Positions 1-6,205 of a stretch of DNA of 6,600 bases are shown one piece after another. The notes below the pieces were generated by a model that searched no databases, was not told where the DNA came from, and saw nothing but the letters and a program-made list of their open reading frames with translations. Position 1 is the first letter of the stretch; every line of letters begins with the position of its first letter. The DNA comes from an uncultured Lachnospiraceae bacterium (GTDB lineage Bacteria; Bacillota_A; Clostridia; Lachnospirales; Lachnospiraceae): NCBI GenBank assembly GCA_947178085.1, contig CAMWWS010000150.1, forward strand, positions 1 through 6,600, written 5' to 3'. Position numbers and translations under genes: made by a program.

Positions 1-278
1 ACGGTGGCATCTACGTTAATATTGATGTAGTCGGCAGTCGGAACAGCATTGCTGGTTTTTACATCAATGGGAATAAGTCTTAAGTTCAACTTATCCAAAC
101 GCTCAAGAAAAGGAATACGTATACTTGCCTTGCCGATTACGATCGTAGACTTTTTCTTAAAACCGGAAATAATGTAAGCCATATCCGGCGGCGCTTTAAC
201 ATATCCAATAGCCATGAAAAGAATGAGAAAAATAATTAATATTGCAATAACAATAACTGGTACTATTCCTTGATTCAT
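1..278 (-). CDS. Flotillin-like SPFH-domain membrane protein, N-terminal part (partial)
   Basis: Not closed in the window: 92 complete codons read leftward from an ATG at 278-276, and the gene leaves the left edge. Seen: a short N-terminus, one hydrophobic segment at about residues 5-25 (rich in Ile, Val, Leu, Phe), then YVKAPPDMAYIISGF followed by a basic KKKS stretch, IGKASIRIPFLERLDKLNL and LIPIDVKTSNAVPTADYINI. This order (membrane anchor, P-x-x-A-x-I-x-S/T-G, a strand leading to a IP-F/V-x-x motif, then DVxTxxxxT) is the start of flotillin/YuaG-type SPFH proteins. Such proteins sit on the inner face of the cell membrane as oligomers in ordered membrane microdomains. The start is supported by AGGAGG six bases upstream. 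It is transcribed away from all other genes here. A stomatin or other SPFH relative cannot be excluded because the C-terminal coiled-coil region lies outside the window. Confidence 0.83.
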   Translation of the reverse strand, partial: MNQGIVPVIVIAILIIFLILFMAIGYVKAPPDMAYIISGFKKKSTIVIGKASIRIPFLERLDKLNLRLIPIDVKTSNAVPTADYININVDAT

Positions 279-284
279 GATGTG

Positions 285-290
285 CCTCCT
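285..290 (-). promoter_or_regulatory. Ribosome binding site of the flotillin-like gene
   Basis: On the minus strand this reads AGGAGG, a full match to the anti-Shine-Dalgarno consensus, with six bases before the ATG. It fixes the start of the leftward gene. Confidence 0.85.
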
Positions 291-309
291 GTATTATATT
301 AATTTTACG

Positions 310-334
310 ATAAGAATTACGAAGTAATTCTTAT
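310..334 (-). repeat. Perfect 11-bp inverted repeat in the leader of the flotillin-like gene
   Basis: The left arm ATAAGAATTAC (310-320) and the right arm GTAATTCTTAT (324-334) are exact reverse complements around a 3-base centre. The repeat starts only about 5 bases downstream of the expected transcription start of the leftward promoter, so the flotillin mRNA would begin with a hairpin, or the DNA could be an operator. The stem is A/T-rich and no T-run follows on either strand, so it is a poor candidate for an intrinsic terminator. Function is inference only. Confidence 0.6.
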
Positions 335-345
335 AATTTAAGCTT

Positions 346-374
346 ATTATACTACAAAATTCGACATATGTAAA
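346..374 (-). promoter_or_regulatory. Sigma-A-type promoter for the flotillin-like gene
   Basis: Read on the minus strand: -35 TTTACA (374-369, five of six consensus positions), a 17-base spacer, and -10 TATAAT (351-346, perfect). Expected start of transcription is near 339-340, giving a leader of about 60 bases that contains the inverted repeat at 310-334 and the AGGAGG site. Confidence 0.75.
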
Positions 375-425
375 TTATTTAGAAGGTCAGGATAGCGTAA
401 ATCCCACATAGAAAACAGATGATTT

Positions 426-456
426 TTGCAGCATTGTGTGATATATTTTTTATAAT
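426..456 (+). promoter_or_regulatory. Possible promoter for the MATE gene
   Basis: A perfect -10 hexamer TATAAT lies at 451-456, 32 bases before the ATG of the transporter. The best -35 candidate, TTGCAG at 426-431, is 19 bases upstream, longer than ideal, so the -10 is more trustworthy than the pair. It is back to back with the leftward promoter; the two -35 regions are about 50 bases apart, so a regulator bound between them could affect both. Confidence 0.4.
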
Positions 457-488
457 ATGAGAAAATGGGAGTATAGGAAAAATAACTT

Positions 489-1841
489 ATGAAACAATCG
501 AAGTACAGTCGTGAAAATATACGTATTACTTTTCAGATGGCATGGCCGTCTATTGTGGAATCTTTTTTTGTGGCGTTTGCAGGTCTGGTGGATTCATTGA
601 TGGTCAGTTCCTTGGGAGCGTATGCGGTAGCGGCAGTCGGGCTGACTACGCAGCCCAAATTTATGGGACTGTCATTGTTTTTTGCAACGAATGTGGCTAT
701 TTCCGCTTTGGTGGCAAGGAGAAGAGGAGAGGGAAAAAACGAGGAAGCAAACCGCATTCTCAGTACGGCGATCACATTTATCGTGGTGGCGGCTGTGATT
801 TTGAGCATTCTGTTCGTGTTGCTGGCAGATCCTATTATCCGGTTGTGCGGTTCTACTGATGATACTCATAGCAGCGCAGTAGCTTATTTTAGAATTATTA
901 TGGGAGGCATGATTTTTAACTGTATACAGATGGGTATCAATTCGGCACAGCGTGGCGCAGGAAATACGAAAATCACTATGCGGACAAATGTGACTTCCAA
1001 TACCGTAAATATAATTTTTAACTATTTGTTGATAAACGGACATTTTGGGTTTCCGGCTCTGGGTATACAGGGGGCGGCTTTGGCGACGGTTCTTGGAACG
1101 GTGGTTGCCAGTGTGATGAGTGTTATTTCCGTGTTAAAGCCGGATGGATTTGTCAGCCTTCCTTATATTTGGAAAAACAGGGTGTGGCCGGCGGCAAAAA
1201 CCTTATACCGCTTGATTCATGTGGGATATAGTGTGTTTTTTGAACAAATCCTGATGCGTATTGGATTTATGATGACAGCGATTATGGCTGCCAAACAGGG
1301 AACGGATGCCATGGCTGCCCATCAAGTGGGTATGAATATCATGGGACTATCATTTTCCTTTGGAGACGGATTGCAGGCGGCAGCAGTAGCGTTGATTGGA
1401 AGAAGTCTTGGCGCTAACGATGAAAAAATGGCTAAGGAGTTTGGCGGAATATGCAGAATGTTCGGAGGTATAATTTCCGTATGCCTTGCCGTGATTTATT
1501 TTATAGGAGCAAGACCGTTTATGGCTCTTTACTTTGAGGAAGAGCATATAGTTGAAATCGGAGTCGGAATTATGCGGGTAATCATATTTGTGGTTGCATT
1601 CCAAATCAGTCAGGTGGTATATATGGGATGTTTAAGGGGCGCAGGGGATACGCTTTATACGGCAATTGCTTCTACTATCAGCGTTACATTTATTCGTACC
1701 GCCGGTTCCTATCTGGGAGGGTATACGTTTGGTTTGGGCATAGTGGGCATATGGCTTGGAGTTTTGGCGGATCAGGTTTCGCGGTTTTTGTTTGCTTCAG
1801 TTCGATTTAAGCAGGGGAAGTGGACGCAGATTAAAATATAG
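489..1841 (+). CDS. MATE family multidrug/toxin efflux transporter
   Basis: A 450-residue integral membrane protein, the usual size for the MATE family, whose members export cationic drugs, dyes or metabolites using an H+ or Na+ gradient. Hydrophobic segments run through most of the length, as expected for 12 helices. The two-lobe duplication of the family is visible: QRGAGNT (154-160) in the first half matches LRGAGDT (382-388) in the second, and the segment about 66-90 (ALVARRRGEGKNEEA) matches about 299-320 (ALIGRSLGANDEKMA). The second half opens with a helix containing FFEQILMRIG (250-259). The ATG has only a weak upstream site (AGGAAA, eight bases before it), but the MKQSKYSRENIR start is typical. 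The acetyltransferase gene follows 14 bases later, so the two are probably cotranscribed. The substrate cannot be told from sequence; NorM/DinF-like subgroups remain possible. Confidence 0.93.
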   Translation: MKQSKYSRENIRITFQMAWPSIVESFFVAFAGLVDSLMVSSLGAYAVAAVGLTTQPKFMGLSLFFATNVAISALVARRRGEGKNEEANRILSTAITFIVVAAVILSILFVLLADPIIRLCGSTDDTHSSAVAYFRIIMGGMIFNCIQMGINSAQRGAGNTKITMRTNVTSNTVNIIFNYLLINGHFGFPALGIQGAALATVLGTVVASVMSVISVLKPDGFVSLPYIWKNRVWPAAKTLYRLIHVGYSVFFEQILMRIGFMMTAIMAAKQGTDAMAAHQVGMNIMGLSFSFGDGLQAAAVALIGRSLGANDEKMAKEFGGICRMFGGIISVCLAVIYFIGARPFMALYFEEEHIVEIGVGIMRVIIFVVAFQISQVVYMGCLRGAGDTLYTAIASTISVTFIRTAGSYLGGYTFGLGIVGIWLGVLADQVSRFLFASVRFKQGKWTQIKI

Positions 1842-1855
1842 AAAAGAGGTTGTCT

Positions 1856-2290
1856 ATGGTTAGGGAAATTCGTGACACGGACTTTAAAGGGCTTATGGAA
1901 CTGTATATGCAGCTCCATGACAATCCGATGCCGGAGAGAACTCCGGAGATTGAAAGTATATGGAATCGCATTTTATCGGATAATGACCATCATATAATTG
2001 TAGCAGAGGTAGACGGAAAGATAGTGTCGTCCTGTGTATGTGTGATTATTCCGAATCTTACGCATGGGCAGCAGCCTTATGCATTTGTGGAAAACGTTAT
2101 TACGGACGAAGAATACCGTAAGCAGGGACTGGCTACGGAATGTCTGGATTATGCCAAGAAACTTGCGATGAGTGAAAACTGTTATAAATTAATGCTGCTC
2201 ACAGGCTCTAAGAAGGAGAGTACGCTTAACTTTTACAGAAGAGCCGGTTATAACAGTGAAGATAAGACGGCGTTTATACAGTGGATATAA
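1856..2290 (+). CDS. GNAT family N-acetyltransferase
   Basis: A 144-residue, single-domain protein that would transfer an acetyl group from acetyl-CoA to an amine. Seen: the opening strand VREIRDTDFKGLMELY, strand HIIVAEVDGKIVSSCVCVII (about 46-65), ENVITDEEYRKQGLAT (79-94) with the acetyl-CoA pyrophosphate loop in the RKQGLAT form of the Q/R-x-x-G-x-A motif A, and NFYRRAGY (125-132), the usual motif B near the end. I prefer ATG 1856 over the in-frame TTG at 1850 because AAAAGAGG (1842-1849) is six bases before the ATG, whereas the TTG would touch the ribosome binding site. Only 14 bases separate it from the MATE stop, pointing to coexpression. The substrate is unknown: antibiotic, small amine or protein N-terminus are all possible. 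It lacks any feature that would identify it as RimI, despite the t6A gene downstream. Confidence 0.9.
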   Translation: MVREIRDTDFKGLMELYMQLHDNPMPERTPEIESIWNRILSDNDHHIIVAEVDGKIVSSCVCVIIPNLTHGQQPYAFVENVITDEEYRKQGLATECLDYAKKLAMSENCYKLMLLTGSKKESTLNFYRRAGYNSEDKTAFIQWI

Positions 2291-2300
2291 AGGTTATAAT
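2273..2300 (+). promoter_or_regulatory. Possible internal promoter ahead of sua5
   Basis: TATAAT at 2295-2300 is a perfect -10; TTTATA at 2273-2278 is a four-of-six -35 with a 16-base spacer, overlapping the end of the acetyltransferase gene. It would give a leader of about 40 bases before the GTG start. It could let sua5, an essential or near-essential gene, be expressed independently of the MATE/GNAT genes. Confidence 0.4.
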
Positions 2301-2349
2301 AGGTGTTTGGGAAATTTAAAATAGAGAAGAAAAGAGGAACCTGCAGCCT

Positions 2350-3399
2350 GTGGATACCAGAATCATAAAAGTAGATAAACAAAATATAGACCTAAATGTG
2401 ATACAGCAGGCGGGAGATATTATTAAAGCCGGAGGCTTGGTTGCATTTCCGACAGAAACAGTCTACGGATTGGGGGGTGACGCCCTGAATCCGGCTTCTT
2501 CAAAAAAGATATATGCAGCAAAAGGAAGACCGTCGGACAATCCTCTTATAGTACATATATGCTGTATGGAAGATTTGACGCCGATTGTAAAGGAAATACC
2601 GGAGTCTGCCGTTAGACTTGCGGAGGCTTTCTGGCCCGGACCGCTCACTCTCATTTTTAATAAGTCAGATATGGTGCCCTATGAAACTACAGGAGGTTTG
2701 GATACAGTAGCTGTCAGAATGCCGGTACACCCTGTGGCAAAGGCATTTATTGAGGCGGCAGGCGGCTATGTGGCAGCGCCGAGCGCTAACCGCTCGGGAA
2801 GACCGAGTCCGACTTCGGCAAAATACGTGGCCGAGGACATGACCGGGCGGATTGAGATGATTTTGGACAGTGCAGATGTGGAGATAGGACTGGAATCTAC
2901 GATAGTTGATATGACTGTAGAAGAGCCTATGATACTCAGACCGGGATATATTACAAAGGAAATGCTGGAAGGAGTGCTGCAGTCGGTTAGTGAGGACAAG
3001 ACAATGATGACCGGTGACAGCAAAGAGGCGCCGAAAGCTCCGGGAATGAAATACCGCCATTATGCGCCGAAGGGTGACCTGACTATTGTTGACGGTGAAG
3101 AGAAACGTGTGGTGGAATATATAAACGAACAAATCTGCCGGTTGAAGGAAGAGGGTCATAAAACGGGAGTTATCGGTACTGACGGCACAATTGACAAATA
3201 CTGTGGAGACGTCTGTATAAGTGCGGGAGACCGCAATGACGAGGCGGCTGTTGCCAGAGAACTATATAGAATCTTACGGGAATTTGATGATGAAGGCGTA
3301 ACGGTGATTTTCTCGGAATCTTTTGACATGGCAGGCATAGGTCAGGCGATTATGAACAGGCTGCTTAAAGCCGCTGGGCATAAAATACTGCATCTGTAA
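2350..3399 (+). CDS. sua5: L-threonylcarbamoyladenylate synthase, two-domain Sua5 type
   Basis: Cytoplasmic enzyme that makes threonylcarbamoyl-AMP from threonine, bicarbonate and ATP, the first step of the t6A modification at position 37 of ANN-decoding tRNAs; TsaD with TsaB/TsaE then transfers the group. The 349 residues fit the long Sua5 form rather than the short TsaC form. YrdC domain, about 14-200: GGLVAFPTETVYGLGGDA (28-45), KGRPSDNPLIVHI (58-70), FWPGPLTLIF (94-103), VAVRMPVHP (120-128), APSANRSGRPSPT (143-155), GLESTIVDM (180-188) and LRPGYIT (196-202). The linker carries APGMKYRHYAPKGDL (230-244), the strand that closes over the active site, followed by the Sua5 domain to the end. 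The start is GTG, with AGAGGA (2333-2338) 11 bases upstream, slightly long. All signature motifs are present, so it should be active. Confidence 0.96.
   Translation: MDTRIIKVDKQNIDLNVIQQAGDIIKAGGLVAFPTETVYGLGGDALNPASSKKIYAAKGRPSDNPLIVHICCMEDLTPIVKEIPESAVRLAEAFWPGPLTLIFNKSDMVPYETTGGLDTVAVRMPVHPVAKAFIEAAGGYVAAPSANRSGRPSPTSAKYVAEDMTGRIEMILDSADVEIGLESTIVDMTVEEPMILRPGYITKEMLEGVLQSVSEDKTMMTGDSKEAPKAPGMKYRHYAPKGDLTIVDGEEKRVVEYINEQICRLKEEGHKTGVIGTDGTIDKYCGDVCISAGDRNDEAAVARELYRILREFDDEGVTVIFSESFDMAGIGQAIMNRLLKAAGHKILHL
2779..2797 (+). repeat. GC-rich 7-bp hairpin inside sua5
   Basis: CCGAGCG (2779-2785) and CGCTCGG (2791-2797) are exact reverse complements with a 5-base loop. It lies over the codons for the conserved PSANRSG motif, so it may simply follow from codon choice. 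No T-run follows. Confidence 0.45.
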
Positions 3400-3451
3400 G
3401 GTGTCTGTAAAAATACATAGAAAGAGTGGTAAAGCACAGGGTATATACACT

Positions 3452-5185
3452 ATGAGAAGAAAAAGAGTTTTTACAATATGCATGACGATAGTTTTGATTG
3501 CAATGGTGTGCCTGCAAGGTTGTGGAAAGGTATCGGATGAACAGTCTTTGCAAAATCAAAGTGAGGATACAGGAAGTACTGCAGACAAAACAAATGATAA
3601 TACAAATAATGACAGTAATGTCATAGAAACAAATGATGAAGGCAACGATGAAAGTGATGCTGAAAATGCTGACAATAAAGTTGGTGATGTACCTATCACT
3701 GATAAGCCCGACGATAAAAATAAAGATGATAATGCCATCAACGGCACTAATGAAACTAATGGTACCAGTGAAACTAATGACACTAATGTCACTGACACTG
3801 CTAAGGATACTGAGAATGTTGATGCAACTAACGAATCGGCTGAGCGCAAGCCTAATGAGTCAGCGAAATCAGTAGGAACCTCATATCCATCTACCGCAGG
3901 CGCGCTGCATGTTGAAGGCACGCAGCTTACGGACAGTCATGGCAACGCCATACAGCTAAAGGGAATAAGCACACACGGACTGGCATGGTTTCCGGAGTAT
4001 GTAAATGAAGCCTGTTTCAGGCAGTTTAAGCAGGAATGGAATGTAAACGTAATCCGGCTGGCAATGTATACTGCCGAATACGGCGGATATTGCAGCGGCG
4101 GCGACAAGGAAGCTCTTAAGAAGCTGGTTAAGTCAGGAGTTGAGTATGCAACAGCGTTGGATATGTACGTTATCATAGACTGGCATATTCTGTCAGACAA
4201 TAATCCCAACACGTATATAAACGAAGCTAAAGAGTTTTTTAAAGATATGGCAAAGACATATGCCGGAAATAATAATGTTCTGTATGAAATATGCAATGAA
4301 CCAAACGGTGGAACAAGCTGGAACGATATAAAGTCATATGCAGAGCAGGTGATTCCGGTAATCCGTTCCTATGACAAGGATGCAGTCATTATCGTAGGAA
4401 CGCCGACCTGGTCACAGGAGGTAGATAAGGCGGCGGACAATCCGATTACGGATTATGATAATATCATGTACGCCCTTCATTTTTATGCCGCCACGCATAC
4501 CGATTCTTTGCGAAACACCATGACGGCTGCGATTGATGCCGGGCTTCCGGTCTTTGTGTCGGAATACGGAATCTGTGACGCCAGTGGAAACGGAGCCATA
4601 GATGAGAATCAGGCGAATCAGTGGATAAACACAATGAATGCTTATGGAATCAGCTATGTTGCTTGGAATCTGTCCAATAAGGGTGAAACCTCTGCCATTA
4701 TTAACAGCGGATGTAGTAAGGTATCAGGTTTTACAGAGAATGATTTAAGCGCGTCGGGTAAATGGCTTCATGATATGCTTACAGGTGGAAAGAAACCAAG
4801 CGGCGGATTGAGTTCGGATAATAAGTCTGCTAATGAATCAACGCAGGAAGTAAGCAGTCAGGAAGCAACGGTAACCTTAAGTGACGGAGAAATAACGTAT
4901 ACTGCCAAGATAAAGAATAGTTGGGAATCAAACGGGAAGTTTTTCTACCAATATGATGTGAGCCTGAAAAATACATCAGATACCGACTGCAGCAAATGGG
5001 AAATCGACATTTTATTCAGCGACAAGTTCAGCTTATCGGATGGATGGAACGGAGACTATACTATTTCCGATAAAACGCTTCATATCTCATCCAAGGATTA
5101 CAATGGTAGCATTGCGCCAGGGGATTCGGTGAATGACGTCGGATTCATTATAAGCGGAAGCAAAGATTTGAAGATTGAAAAATAA
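3452..5185 (+). CDS. Secreted GH5 endo-beta-1,4-glucanase with CBM2-like module, probable lipoprotein
   Basis: A 577-residue multidomain cellulase, numbered from ATG 3452. Signal peptide 1-23 (MRRKR, then a hydrophobic core) ends in LQGC, so Cys24 is a likely lipidation site that would hold the enzyme on the outer face of the membrane. Residues 25 to about 148 are an Asn/Asp/Thr/Glu-rich linker. GH5 domain, about 149-444, with the pattern of subfamily GH5_2: KGISTHGLAWFPEY, VIRLAMY (Arg202), IIDWHIL (243-249), YEICNEPNG with acid/base Glu283, LHFYAATH (342-349), VFVSEYGICDASGNG with nucleophile Glu371, and AWNLSNK (Trp405). A Gly/Ser linker follows, then a CBM2-like beta domain (about 472-577) with Trp491, Trp532 and IAPGDSVNDVGF. 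An in-frame GTG at 3401 would put 17 polar residues before the signal peptide and is less likely. CACAGGG (3435-3441) is a modest ribosome site. It follows sua5 by 52 bases with no terminator seen. Role: cleavage of cellulose or mixed-linked glucan. Confidence 0.93.
   Translation: MRRKRVFTICMTIVLIAMVCLQGCGKVSDEQSLQNQSEDTGSTADKTNDNTNNDSNVIETNDEGNDESDAENADNKVGDVPITDKPDDKNKDDNAINGTNETNGTSETNDTNVTDTAKDTENVDATNESAERKPNESAKSVGTSYPSTAGALHVEGTQLTDSHGNAIQLKGISTHGLAWFPEYVNEACFRQFKQEWNVNVIRLAMYTAEYGGYCSGGDKEALKKLVKSGVEYATALDMYVIIDWHILSDNNPNTYINEAKEFFKDMAKTYAGNNNVLYEICNEPNGGTSWNDIKSYAEQVIPVIRSYDKDAVIIVGTPTWSQEVDKAADNPITDYDNIMYALHFYAATHTDSLRNTMTAAIDAGLPVFVSEYGICDASGNGAIDENQANQWINTMNAYGISYVAWNLSNKGETSAIINSGCSKVSGFTENDLSASGKWLHDMLTGGKKPSGGLSSDNKSANESTQEVSSQEATVTLSDGEITYTAKIKNSWESNGKFFYQYDVSLKNTSDTDCSKWEIDILFSDKFSLSDGWNGDYTISDKTLHISSKDYNGSIAPGDSVNDVGFIISGSKDLKIEK
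3746..3799 (+). repeat. Tandem 18-bp repeat in the cellulase linker, three copies
   Basis: Three in-frame 18-base units (3746-3763, 3764-3781, 3782-3799) encode TNETNG, TSETND and TNVTDT. The first two share TGAAACTAATG exactly, spaced 18 bases apart. The preceding unit (3728-3745, DNAING) looks like a decayed copy. The period is six codons, so copy-number change keeps the frame and only alters linker length. Confidence 0.65.
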
Positions 5186-5203
5186 AAGCGAAAAGTATAT
5201 AAT
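5175..5203 (+). promoter_or_regulatory. Strong sigma-A-type promoter for the kinase-fusion gene
   Basis: TTGAAA (5175-5180, five of six) and TATAAT (5198-5203, six of six) are 17 bases apart. The -35 lies inside the last codons of the cellulase gene. The expected transcription start is near 5210, giving a leader of about 33 bases before the next ATG, with room for the ribosome site only. This suggests that the kinase fusion and the ATPase behind it form their own transcription unit. Confidence 0.75.
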
Positions 5204-5242
5204 TTTAGGAAAAACTGCTGATAAGAAAGCGAGGAAAATACG

Positions 5243-6136
5243 ATGTATATTACAATTACGGGAGAGCTTGGAAGCGGAAAAAGTACGGTTGCACAATTAC
5301 TGTGCGATAAATATGGATTTACAAAATATTCAACGGGAACGATTCAAAGGGAGATTGCGAAGGAAAAAGGCATAACGACTCTGGAACTGAATCAGCTGAT
5401 GTCCAATGATGTTAATAATGAATACGACGCGATGATAGATAATAAAACAATCGAAATATCGCGTAATAATAAAGGAAAAGACATAGTGTATGATTCCCGT
5501 ATGGCATGGCATTTTGTGGAAGAATCATTTAAGGTCTATGTCACAGTGGATATACATGTTGCGGCAAACCGTGTGATAATGGCGGACAGAGGTCAGGAGG
5601 AGCATTATGATTCCCTTGAAGAGGCAGCAAAATCTTTAATAAAAAGAAAGCAGTTGGAGGACTCAAGATTTGCGCAAATCTATTCTGTCAATACGACAGA
5701 TTTTGATAATTATGACTTGATAGTGGATTCTACGGTGCTTTCTCCTGAAGAATTGGCGCAATTCATAATGGAAAAGGCAAAAGAAGAGAATCATAAGCAT
5801 GAAGTATATTTATCACCCCAAAGACTCTATCCTACGAAAAGTATTAAAGATATCAATTCGGAGAGCGCGGACGAATCGCAGAATAGTGAAGCTGATAAGC
5901 CGATAGATGTAGTTGGATATAATGGATTTTATTATATAATTAACGGTCATAACAGAGTATGTAACAAGATTCAGAGCGGGGAAAAATTAATCAACGCAAA
6001 TGTGTACAATGCAGATGAAAAGGGCTGGGTTGAAAAGTACGGAAAAAATGTTGATGAACTCGTAAAGATGCCGAAAACATGTTATAGCGATTGGGAAGAA
6101 CATACAGGAGTGAAATTTTTGGCATACCCATATTAA
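5243..6136 (+). CDS. Cytidylate-kinase-like P-loop protein fused to a ParB/sulfiredoxin-like segment
   Basis: 297 residues. The first part, about 1-178, looks like the archaeal-type/Cytidylate_kin2 family of NMP kinases: MYITITGELGSGKSTVAQLL with Walker A GELGSGKST (7-15), YSTGTIQREIAKEKGIT (29-45) as the nucleotide-binding helix, IVYDSRMAWHF (81-91) as the next strand and conserved Arg, then RVIMADRG, KRKQLEDSRF (lid region) and YDLIVDST (157-164). The second part, about 187-256, reads HEVYLSPQRLYPT, then PIDVVGYNGFYYIINGHNRVCNKI, then GEKLINANVY. That order (V-x-L-x-P-x-x-L-x-P, then PI-V, then G-H-x-R, then G-x-x-I-x-A-x-V) is that of ParB/Srx-like nucleotide-binding domains. An acidic stretch (205-217) sits where the ParB helix usually is. 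It is far longer than ordinary Cmk. GAGGA (5231-5235) is seven bases before the ATG. Kinase family is fairly sure, the ParB-like call is motif-based, and the substrate is unknown. Confidence 0.8.
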   Translation: MYITITGELGSGKSTVAQLLCDKYGFTKYSTGTIQREIAKEKGITTLELNQLMSNDVNNEYDAMIDNKTIEISRNNKGKDIVYDSRMAWHFVEESFKVYVTVDIHVAANRVIMADRGQEEHYDSLEEAAKSLIKRKQLEDSRFAQIYSVNTTDFDNYDLIVDSTVLSPEELAQFIMEKAKEENHKHEVYLSPQRLYPTKSIKDINSESADESQNSEADKPIDVVGYNGFYYIINGHNRVCNKIQSGEKLINANVYNADEKGWVEKYGKNVDELVKMPKTCYSDWEEHTGVKFLAYPY

Positions 6137-6205
6137 TACATTAAGTTCGTACCCTGAGGTAACAGTTTCGCAGTTGGATATAATTATATAAAAACAGGAG
6201 AAAAC

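Noticed and set aside
310..334. Inverted repeat as an intrinsic terminator
   Set aside because: The stem is A/T-rich with a 3-base loop, there is no T-run after either arm, and it sits just downstream of a promoter rather than after a gene.
1850..1855. TTG start for the acetyltransferase
   Set aside because: It directly abuts the AAAAGAGG ribosome site, leaving no spacer; ATG 1856 has a six-base spacer.
2665..3159. 164-codon open frame on the minus strand inside sua5
   Set aside because: It lies fully opposite a gene with all Sua5 motifs, has His/Cys/Arg/Ser-rich low-quality composition and no ribosome site that I can see; an antisense shadow.
3401..3451. GTG start of the cellulase, 17 codons upstream
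   Set aside because: It would place a polar, basic extension before the signal peptide and has no ribosome site, whereas ATG 3452 gives a classic MRRKR lipoprotein signal.
3556..3921. 121-codon open frame on the minus strand, Ser/Leu/Val repetitive
   Set aside because: It mirrors the Asn/Asp/Thr-rich linker of the cellulase; the apparent hydrophobic Ser/Leu/Val repeats are the complement of that biased sequence.
5243..6136. Plain housekeeping cytidylate kinase (cmk)
   Set aside because: Bacterial Cmk is shorter (about 220 residues) with a different layout, and this protein has about 110 extra C-terminal residues with a ParB/Srx-like pattern.
6137..6205. Separate promoter for the ATPase gene (TATAAT at 6179-6184)
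   Set aside because: No acceptable -35 is found 15-19 bases upstream and there is no TGn extension, so read-through from the promoter at 5175-5203 is the simpler reading.
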